Below are positions 58,069-64,000 of a stretch of 64,000 bases of DNA, one piece after another. Source of the stretch: Deltaproteobacteria bacterium. Its GTDB lineage: Bacteria > Myxococcota_A > Polyangia > DRWM01 > JAAZOP01. The position numbers and the translations under genes are program-made. How positions within the stretch are numbered: the stretch's first letter is position 1; each line of letters begins with the position of its first letter. The notes under the pieces were generated by a model. That model had not been told where the DNA came from. It did no database searches and saw nothing but the letters and a program-made list of their open reading frames with translations. Location: contig JACRCX010000037.1 in assembly GCA_016218815.1 (NCBI GenBank), positions 1 through 64,000 of the forward strand, written 5' to 3'.

Positions 58069-58338
58069 ATGCCCGAGATTGCCCGCTTCTTCGGTATCGT
58101 CATCCGGATGTACGCGGAGCCCGCCGCTCCGCACCGACGGCCCCACTTCCACGCGTACTTCGCCGAGGCTGCGGCCGTCTACGGAATCGCTCCCGTTGAG
58201 TTGCTCGGCGGCGAGTTGCCCTTGCGGCAGCGACGGCTCGTGGAAGCGTGGGCCGAGCTGCACGAGGCGGAACTCCTGGCGGACTGGGACCTGCTCCAGG
58301 CCGGGAGACCGCCCGCCAAGGTGGAGCCGTTGCGGTAG
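58069..58338 (+). CDS. DUF4160 protein
   Basis: 89 residues from ATG 58069. PEIARFFGIVIRMYAEP followed by RPHFHAYFAEAAAVYGI is the DUF4160 signature. A helical C-terminus follows (LRQRRLVEAWAELHEAELLADW). DUF4160 proteins usually pair with a DUF2442 protein, as here, and the pair has been noted in toxin-antitoxin-like contexts. No activity is established. Confidence 0.87.
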   Translation: MPEIARFFGIVIRMYAEPAAPHRRPHFHAYFAEAAAVYGIAPVELLGGELPLRQRRLVEAWAELHEAELLADWDLLQAGRPPAKVEPLR

Positions 58339-58349
58339 GAGAGAGGACC

Positions 58350-58682
58350 ATGGAGCACGCGATCTACCGTGTCACCGGATTCCGGCTGGTCGGTCCGCGA
58401 GCGCTTCGTGTGGAGTTCGACGACGGGACCGCACGGGACGTGGACTTCACGCCGGTCCTGGCGGGGGAGGTCTTCGGTCCGCTGTGCGATCCCGACTTCT
58501 TCCGGCAGGTGCGCATCGACCCCGAGGCGCAGACCATCGTCTGGCCGAACGGAGCCGACTTCGACCCGGCGACGCTGCACGACTGGCCCGACCAGCTCCC
58601 GGGCCTGCGTCGGATGGCCGAGCGATGGGCTGGGGCGGCTTGTACCGACCCCCCCAACGACCGCGGAACCGCCGACTTGTAG
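58350..58682 (+). CDS. DUF2442 protein
   Basis: 110 residues from ATG 58350, preceded by AGGAGAGAGG. YRVTGFRLVGPRALRVEFDD, RDVDFTPVLAGEVFGPLCD and VRIDPEAQTIVWPNGADFDP are the DUF2442 core; the last ~25 residues are less typical. It lies 11 bases after the DUF4160 gene, so the two form a small operon. An antitoxin-like or DNA-binding role has been suggested for such pairs; nothing in the sequence proves it. Confidence 0.87.
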   Translation: MEHAIYRVTGFRLVGPRALRVEFDDGTARDVDFTPVLAGEVFGPLCDPDFFRQVRIDPEAQTIVWPNGADFDPATLHDWPDQLPGLRRMAERWAGAACTDPPNDRGTADL

Positions 58683-59012
58683 GACTGCGGCCCTCGGCGT
58701 CCCGGGCGCGGAATCCCCCCAACGGGCAGGCTTGTGGCGCCGCGGTGGGGCATTCTCCTTGCGTGCGTTCCCGGCGTGCCCCAAACTTCTCGTGTTCGGA
58801 CAAGTTCGCGCGCAAGGTGGACGCGCCCGCTGGGGCGAACCCCCGCGGGCGATTGGTGGGCGCCGTAGCTGGACCAGCGAGTCCATCGGATCGCCGTCCC
58901 CCATGAATGCCCGTCGCCCCGGGCGCGTCCGAAGCCGCGTGGCCGTCCCGGACCCTCGCTACTTGGACGGGGGCGGCCCTGGTGGTACGGTCCGCCGGCA
59001 CGGAGGCTTGCG
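58683..59012. other. Intergenic region, no gene seen
   Basis: The 330 bases between the DUF2442 gene and the TPR gene have no convincing ORF, RNA or palindrome. The composition is typical of the window. The ribosome site GGAGG for the next gene is at its end. Confidence 0.5.
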
Positions 59013-60335
59013 ATGAACGCGTTTTGCAGAACCCGACCGCTCCGCTCTCTCGGCGCCCTCGCTCTCCTGCTCGCGCTCGCGGCCGCGGCACCCGCGGCCG
59101 CGCAGAGCTTCGACGAGCTGACCGCGGCGCGCGAGGCCGTCTCCGCGACGCCCACCGACGCCGCGGCGCAGCTCCGCCTGGGCAACGCGCTGCTGGAGGC
59201 CCGCGAGCTCTCGGGCGCGAAAACCGCGTTCGAGGCGGCGCTGCGCCAGCACGCCGACTGGGTCGATGCCCTGTGGGGCCTGGCGCGGATCAAGATGGCC
59301 GAGGGCAACTACGAGGACTCCCAGACCGCGTGCCGCCGCGTCGTTTCCGCCGCCGGCAGCGCCGCCGCCGAAGGCCACGTCTGCATGGGCCAGGCGTACC
59401 TCGTCTGGCGCCGCTCGTCGCTGGCCATCGAGGAGTTCAACAAGGCGCTCGAGGCCGATGCCGACAACGCCGCCGCGCTCTCGGGGCTCGGCGACTCCCA
59501 GGCCCGCGCCAACCAGCTCGACGCCGCCGTCGAGCAGTACCGCAAGGCGATTGCCGCCGACGCCAACCTGCTGGAGGCGCACCTGGGCCTGGCCAACGTC
59601 CTGGAGCGCAAGAGCGACTCGGCCGGCGCGATCGCCGAGCTGCGCACGGCGGTCGGCATCCGCGCCTGGTCCGCCGACGCGCAGTACAACCTCGGCCGCC
59701 TGCTCTCCGACGTCAACGAGGCGATCACGCACCTCGCGCTGGCCGTCGCCATCCGTCCCTCGTTCACCGACGCGCAGATGGAGTATGGGAAGAAGCTGGC
59801 GGCCGCGGGGCGCTGGTCCGAGGCCTTGGCGCCGTTGCGCGTCGCCTCCTCGCAGCTCCCCAACGTCGGCGCCGTCAACGAGCTCCTGGGCATCGCGCTG
59901 TGGAAGAACGGCGAGCTGGCCGAGGCGGAGACGAAGCTGCGCGCGGCGCTGGTGGGCGTGCCGAACTCGCCGCGCGCCAACGAGGCGCTGGGCGAGGTGC
60001 TGATCGCGAACGGCCACATCGAGGACGGCCTCGCGTCGCTCGAGACCGCCGCGAACCTCGAGCAGAGCAACCAGGCGCTCGCGCTACGCATTGCGACGGT
60101 GCTGCGCGGCCAGGGCCGCAACACGCTCGCAACCGGCTGGCTCGACAAGGCCCTCACCCTGAAGGCCGACCTCTCCGCCGCCCACGAGATGTACGGCGAC
60201 ATTCTGTTCGAGCAGGGCCGCTACTCCGAAGCGCGCCCGCACTACGAGTCGGCGCTGTCCGGTGACGGCGTGGGGATCGACCGCGCGCGCGTTCAGGGAC
60301 GAATCGAGCAGCTTCGCACCTTGGCGCCGCAGTGA
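59013..60335 (+). CDS. Exported TPR-repeat protein
   Basis: 440 residues; ATG 59013 has GGAGG six bases upstream. A clear signal peptide ends PAAAQS. Eleven or so TPR units fill the mature protein (AAQLRLGNALLEARELSGAK, VDALWGLARIKMAEGNYEDS, EAHLGLANVLERKSDSAGAI, RANEALGEVLIANGHIEDG, AAHEMYGDILFEQGRYSEAR). No lipobox, so it is probably periplasmic. Such proteins act as scaffolds in secretion or motility machines; the specific partner is unknown. Confidence 0.85.
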   Translation: MNAFCRTRPLRSLGALALLLALAAAAPAAAQSFDELTAAREAVSATPTDAAAQLRLGNALLEARELSGAKTAFEAALRQHADWVDALWGLARIKMAEGNYEDSQTACRRVVSAAGSAAAEGHVCMGQAYLVWRRSSLAIEEFNKALEADADNAAALSGLGDSQARANQLDAAVEQYRKAIAADANLLEAHLGLANVLERKSDSAGAIAELRTAVGIRAWSADAQYNLGRLLSDVNEAITHLALAVAIRPSFTDAQMEYGKKLAAAGRWSEALAPLRVASSQLPNVGAVNELLGIALWKNGELAEAETKLRAALVGVPNSPRANEALGEVLIANGHIEDGLASLETAANLEQSNQALALRIATVLRGQGRNTLATGWLDKALTLKADLSAAHEMYGDILFEQGRYSEARPHYESALSGDGVGIDRARVQGRIEQLRTLAPQ

Positions 60336-60346
60336 CGGTGGTTTTC

Positions 60347-60376
60347 GGTTCTCAGTTTTCGGTATTCAGTTCCGGG
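60347..60376. repeat. TTCTCAGTTTTCGGTATTCAG repeat
   Basis: An AT-richer tract (TTCTCAGTTTTCGGTATTCA then GTTCCGG), followed by GGCGACCGGGAACCGACGACCGG. It resembles simple dispersed repeats of environmental genomes; only one copy is present here. The remainder of the 60336-60590 gap holds the promoter below and no gene. Confidence 0.4.
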
Positions 60377-60504
60377 CCGGATCCTGTAGCCGATGACGGA
60401 GAGCCGGCGACCGGGAACCGACGACCGGAAACACAGAGCCTGGAATTCGTCGGCTGGCCGTACGACCACCGCTCCCGTCGGCCGTTGGCTCATCGACCAC
60501 CGGA

Positions 60505-60533
60505 TTGAAATGCACGTCATTTCGTGGTTTACT
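60505..60533 (+). promoter_or_regulatory. Sigma-70-like promoter of the PAS/AAA+/Fis regulator operon
   Basis: TTGAAA, a 17-base spacer and TTTACT, ending 57 bases upstream of the ATG at 60591. It is a strong match in a GC-rich background and would drive the regulator, zinc-ribbon protein and PrpD-like genes, which overlap one another. Confidence 0.55.
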
Positions 60534-60590
60534 GCCGGCGTCCCGCGGCCGTTGGTCGGATGACCAACGCGGTGGACGGCGGAAACGACC

Positions 60591-62795
60591 ATGCGGACGG
60601 TGGTGCTCGAGCCGATCCTGGATGCGAACCCGATCGTCATCGTCGATGGCGATGGCACGGTTCTTGATTGCAACCTCGCCTGGACGAAGTTGGTATCGAC
60701 GAGGCACAAGACGGGGCTGCGCACGAGCCTGTACGACGTGGTGTCGTTCGTGGGGGCTTCGGGCTCGCCCACGTCGGCGCAGCGCGAGTTGCAGGTCCAT
60801 CACGTGGCGGCGCGCGACGTGGAGGCGGTCGGCGTGCCCGGCGGGCCGATCACGACGGCGCTTCTGATGCCGATCGTCCACCGTCGCCGCGACACGTACC
60901 TGTGCGTCCTGCTCTCGCCGAAGCTGTTCCATCCCGACGCGGTGCGATTCGCCGAGCTATTGGCGATGGACGCGACGGCGGCGGCGAAGGCCGGGGCGCG
61001 GCAGGAAGCGACTGCCTCCCCGACGACGGATGAGGCGGAGCTTGACGCCTCGGATTACGCGTTGACGATCGAGCTGGAGGGCGGGCTGCGCAGCACGGCG
61101 CGCCTCGTCGCGGCGCTGGCCGGTCCGGAGGGCTGCACGGCGCGCGACCTCCCGGCGGCGTTGATCGAGCAGCTCCGCAACGGAGTCCCGGGCCGCCGCG
61201 TGCTGGTCGCGCTGCGCGACTCCGACCGCTTCGGTGTGCCGACCGGCGTGGCGCTGGCGCCCGCCGAGCTGGACGCGATGCCGAGCTGGCGGCCCGGCGC
61301 CGGATGGCCGGCGAACCCGCTTCACGGCGTGCCGGCCGCAGTGGAGGCCGGGGCGGGGGAGGGCGGCGTGGTGCGCGAGGTGGGGTTGTCGGCGCTGCCG
61401 GCGTGGCTCCAGCGCGAGTTCGCGGGCGGCCTGGAGGAAGGTGTTTCGCCGCGTTTCGTTCTGGCCGAGACACTGGCCGGGGGGGCGCGCGCGCTGGTCG
61501 CGGTCGGACCGTGGCGCGGCACGGAGGTGATCGCGCCGGACGAGCGGCTGCTGGTCGAGGTCGCGGTTTCGCTGTTGGGCCACCGGCTGCGCGTCGCCGA
61601 GCGCGAGCGGGCGCTGGTGCTGGAGGCCGAGCGGCTGGGGCACGCGTTGCGGGCCGAGCGGGCGGCATTGGGTCGGACGGCGGAGCGGCTCGAGCCGGTC
61701 GCGTTGTCGGCGGCGATGTCGGCCGCGGTCGAGCGCGGCCGGGCGCTGGAGGCGCTCGGCCGGCCGTACGCCGTGACCGGCCCCGGCGGCGGCGGACGAC
61801 GAACGCTCGCGCGCTACCTCATCGCGATCGGCTCGCGGCGTGACGCGCCGGTGGTCGAGGTCGGGTGCCGGTTCCACGACGAGCGATGGCTGCGGGAGGA
61901 GCTGTTCGGGGGGGAAGCGACCGGGCGAGGGGACGAGGGGACGGGAGGGCGAGCGGTCGAGCGGCCGAGCGGCCGAGCGGCCGAGGGGGCCGAGGCGCCG
62001 GGCAAGATTGCGCTGGCGGCGGGGGGCACGTTGCTGGTGGCGGACATTGACCAGATGCCGCGCGGGGTGCAGGCCGTGCTGCTCGAGGCGTTGCGCCGGC
62101 CGCGTGCGGCCGACGCGGGCACGGCGCCGTTGCTGGTGGTCACGCTGGAGGGCGATCCGGAGCGGGCGGCGCAGGCCGGCGCGCTGCACCCCGACCTGGC
62201 GGCGCTCTTTGGCGCGCGCGTGGTGACCGTGCCGCCGTTGTCCGCGAGGCTCGAGGACGTGCCGGCGCTGGCGGCGCGTTTCGTCGACGCGTCGGCCGCG
62301 GAGCTGGGCCGCAAGCCGCCGGAGCTGACCGCGCGCGCCGTCGATCGGCTGCGCGCGCTGCCGTGGCGTGGCAACGTGCGCGAGCTGAAGGCCGCGATCG
62401 AGGGCGCGGTGGCGCTCGCCCCGGGCGGAATCGTCGATGCCGACCTCCTGCCGACGGACGAGGCGGCGCCGGGCGCGCCGGCGGCCGGGGCGCCCCCGCC
62501 GCCGGTCGATCTCTCGGTGCCGTTCGCCGAGCTGAAGGACCGCTGGGTCGACCACTTCGAGCGCGCGTACCTCGACGCCGCCCTGCGGCGCTCCGCCGGC
62601 AACCTCTCGGCCGCCGCGCGCCTGGCGCGCATGGACAAGAAGAACTTCCACGCCAAGGCCACCCGCCTGGGGCTGGCCGGTGCGACCACGGGTGCGCGCA
62701 ACGGCACGGGCCGCAACGGAGCATTGAAGGCCGCCGGCCGGCGGCGTAGCATGCCTCCGCCGGCCGACGATTCCGGCCAGGGAGGAGACACGTGA
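60591..62795 (+). CDS. PAS/AAA+/Fis protein, degenerate sigma-54 enhancer-binding-protein relative
   Basis: 734 residues. The N-terminus is PAS-like (IVIVDGDGTVLDCNLAWTKL). A ~200-residue region of unclear fold follows, with a coil at ~310-375. An AAA+ domain of the NtrC kind runs from ~395 to 600. Walker A is reduced to GPGGGGRRT (397-405, no Lys), and the sigma-54-contacting GAFTGA loop is replaced by EATGRGDEGTGG and a Ser/Arg/Glu low-complexity run. Later AAA+ landmarks remain (AAGGTLLVADIDQMPRGVQA, RLEDVPALAARF, LPWRGNVRELKAAIEGAV), as does a Fis-type HTH (RRSAGNLSAAARLARMDKKN). It probably binds DNA but should not activate sigma-54 polymerase. Confidence 0.82.
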   Translation: MRTVVLEPILDANPIVIVDGDGTVLDCNLAWTKLVSTRHKTGLRTSLYDVVSFVGASGSPTSAQRELQVHHVAARDVEAVGVPGGPITTALLMPIVHRRRDTYLCVLLSPKLFHPDAVRFAELLAMDATAAAKAGARQEATASPTTDEAELDASDYALTIELEGGLRSTARLVAALAGPEGCTARDLPAALIEQLRNGVPGRRVLVALRDSDRFGVPTGVALAPAELDAMPSWRPGAGWPANPLHGVPAAVEAGAGEGGVVREVGLSALPAWLQREFAGGLEEGVSPRFVLAETLAGGARALVAVGPWRGTEVIAPDERLLVEVAVSLLGHRLRVAERERALVLEAERLGHALRAERAALGRTAERLEPVALSAAMSAAVERGRALEALGRPYAVTGPGGGGRRTLARYLIAIGSRRDAPVVEVGCRFHDERWLREELFGGEATGRGDEGTGGRAVERPSGRAAEGAEAPGKIALAAGGTLLVADIDQMPRGVQAVLLEALRRPRAADAGTAPLLVVTLEGDPERAAQAGALHPDLAALFGARVVTVPPLSARLEDVPALAARFVDASAAELGRKPPELTARAVDRLRALPWRGNVRELKAAIEGAVALAPGGIVDADLLPTDEAAPGAPAAGAPPPPVDLSVPFAELKDRWVDHFERAYLDAALRRSAGNLSAAARLARMDKKNFHAKATRLGLAGATTGARNGTGRNGALKAAGRRRSMPPPADDSGQGGDT
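61916..61990. repeat. In-frame GAGCGGCCGAGCGGCCGA low-complexity tract
   Basis: Purine-rich sequence (GGGCGAGGGGACGAGGGGAC) followed by tandem CGAGCGGCCGAG units, in frame within the AAA+ domain exactly where the GAFTGA loop belongs. It encodes RAVERPSGRAAEGAEA. Confidence 0.7.
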
Positions 62796-63898
62796 GCACC
62801 GGCGAACCCAAGGAGATCGGCGGAACCCACGCGTACCGTTGTCCCAACTGCAGCGCGGAGATGATCTACGACGCCGCGGCGCAGAAGCTGTCCTGCAGCC
62901 ATTGCGGCACCGTGCAGGCCGTCCCCGCGGCCGGGCCGGAGGGCAGCCACATCCAGGCCTACGACCTCATGGCCGGCCTGCGTGCCGAGCAGACGGGCGG
63001 CATGGGACGCCCGGCGCTCGCCGTCCGCTGCAAGGAGTGCGGCGCGACGGTGCAGTTCGAGCAGAACACGACGACGACGGCCTGCCCCTTCTGCGGCTCC
63101 AGCTACGTTGCCCCGCAGGAGGTCTCGGCCAAGTCGATCCGTCCCGAGTCGCTGGTCCCCTTCCGCGTCGACCGTGCGGCCGCCGGCGGGGCCTTTTCCA
63201 AGTGGATCGGCGGCCTGTGGTTCCGGCCCAGCGACCTCAAGCAGCGCGCCAAGGTCCAGAACATCGACGGCGTGTACGTCCCCTTCTGGGCCTACAACTC
63301 CGAAGTGTTCAGCCGCTGGACCGCCGACGCCGGCTACTACTACTACGTCACCGTCACCAGGACCGACAGCCAGGGCAAGACCCACACCGAGCAGGAACGG
63401 CGCATCCGTTGGGAGCCCGCGTGGGGGCAGCGTCAGGACTCCTACCGTGACGTCCTGATCTGCGCCTCCAAGGGCCTCCCGCCGGAGCTGGTGGTCAAGG
63501 TCCAGAACTTCGACTGCAACCAGCTCGCCCCGTACAACCCCGCCTACCTCTCCGGCTGGCGCGCCGAGGAATACGTCCTGGGGTTGCAGGAAGGGTGGGG
63601 CGCCGCCTCGCAGCGCATTGCCGACGACCAGTACGGCCGCTGCGGCAAGGACGTGCCCGGCGACACGCACCGCAACCTCTCCGTCAACAACGCCTTCTCC
63701 AACGTCACGTGGCGGCACATCCTGCTCCCGATCTGGATCGCCGCCTACCGCTACAAGGAGAAGATCTACCGTTTCCTGGTCAACGGGCAGACGGGCGAGG
63801 TCGTGGGCAAGGCGCCGTGGAGCGTGATCAAGCTCCTCATCCTCTTCGCCGTCATCGCCGCGCTCGTCGGCACCGTCATCTGGGCCGCCAACCGGTGA
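62792..63898 (+). CDS. Zinc-ribbon protein with C-terminal membrane anchor
   Basis: 368 residues from GTG 62792, overlapping the preceding stop as GTGA. Two zinc knuckles lie at the N-terminus (CPNCSAEM ... CSHC and CKECGATV ... CPFC), like TFIIB-type ribbons. A large soluble middle follows (LVPFRVDRAAAGGAFSKWIG, VYVPFWAYNSEVFSRWTA, HILLPIWIAAYRYKEKIYRF), then one C-terminal transmembrane helix (LLILFAVIAALVGTVIWAAN). The middle matches a family of widespread bacterial zinc-ribbon proteins of unknown function, sometimes misnamed as PriA-like helicases. It is co-translated with the upstream regulator and overlaps the next gene (TGATG). Confidence 0.82.
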   Translation: MSTGEPKEIGGTHAYRCPNCSAEMIYDAAAQKLSCSHCGTVQAVPAAGPEGSHIQAYDLMAGLRAEQTGGMGRPALAVRCKECGATVQFEQNTTTTACPFCGSSYVAPQEVSAKSIRPESLVPFRVDRAAAGGAFSKWIGGLWFRPSDLKQRAKVQNIDGVYVPFWAYNSEVFSRWTADAGYYYYVTVTRTDSQGKTHTEQERRIRWEPAWGQRQDSYRDVLICASKGLPPELVVKVQNFDCNQLAPYNPAYLSGWRAEEYVLGLQEGWGAASQRIADDQYGRCGKDVPGDTHRNLSVNNAFSNVTWRHILLPIWIAAYRYKEKIYRFLVNGQTGEVVGKAPWSVIKLLILFAVIAALVGTVIWAANR

Positions 63899-64000
63899 TG
63901 GACACCCGCAGCATTGCCGACTGGATCCTGGGCCTCGAGCCTGCCGCCATCCCGCCCGCCACGGCCGAACGCGTGCGGCTCCAACTCGCCTCGGTCCTCG
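63898..64000 (+). CDS. MmgE/PrpD-like protein, 5' end only
   Basis: The ATG at 63898 overlaps the previous stop (TGATG). Only ~34 codons are in the window (MDTRSIADWILGLEPAAIPP, then ATAERVRLQLASVL). The short pattern resembles the N-terminus of MmgE/PrpD-family proteins, such as 2-methylcitrate dehydratase, but it is too little for certainty. The gene continues beyond the window and is the third of an overlapping operon. Confidence 0.5.
   Translation, partial: MDTRSIADWILGLEPAAIPPATAERVRLQLASVL

Overview
The window looks like a chromosomal segment of a Myxococcota-like (former Deltaproteobacteria) bacterium. The evidence is very high GC content, a dense set of cysteine-rich and Asp/Gly-rich secreted lipoproteins (thrombospondin type 3, Kelch, NCGxCGxxC and RCC1-type repeats), an ECF-like sigma factor with a FecR/TPR partner, a Fis-type enhancer-binding-protein relative and many TPR proteins. 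No rRNA, tRNA, CRISPR array, phage or intact insertion sequence was seen.

Layout. 1-8.5 kb: secreted repeat protein, beta-propeller lipoprotein, a relic of the first gene joined to a headless histidine kinase, and a lipase-like lipoprotein. 8.7-16 kb: two Cys-rich lipoproteins sharing one C-terminal module, flanking a minus-strand operon (envelope protein, sigma factor, FecR/TPR protein, small lipoprotein). 16-22.5 kb: membrane protein, decayed copy of a metallopeptidase gene, Cys-rich lipoprotein, the intact M30-like peptidase and a FadL-like porin. 22.6-31.2 kb: MinD/J-like/RodZ-HTH fusion, zinc-ribbon membrane protein, RCC1-type lipoprotein, CinA and its lipoprotein neighbour, and a sorbosone-dehydrogenase-like lipoprotein. 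31.2-41 kb: MazEF-like pair, B12-type radical SAM protein with a lipoprotein-like tail, GtrA and GT2-DUF2334 proteins, DsbA-like lipoprotein, PlsC-like acyltransferase, lipid kinase and GcvPB. 41-53 kb: Cys-rich lipoprotein, ferredoxin/geranylgeranyl-reductase fusion, TamB, Phd antitoxin with a broken toxin, and a 1236-residue periplasmic protein. 53-64 kb: PEGA-like protein, operon of dUTPase, TPR-ATPase and rRNA methyltransferase, a DUF4160/DUF2442 pair, a TPR protein, and an operon of a degenerate enhancer-binding-protein relative, a zinc-ribbon membrane protein and the start of an MmgE/PrpD-like gene.

The common theme is envelope biology: about ten predicted lipoproteins, two outer-membrane proteins, TamB, and lipid and lipid-linked-sugar enzymes. 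The second theme is repeat invasion. At least eight families of short dispersed repeats occupy the gaps, and several are translated at protein ends, linkers or loops. The best candidates for undescribed biology are the radical SAM/lipoprotein fusion (31961-34267), the MinD/J/HTH fusion (22653-24221) and the degenerate AAA+ regulator operon (60591-64000).
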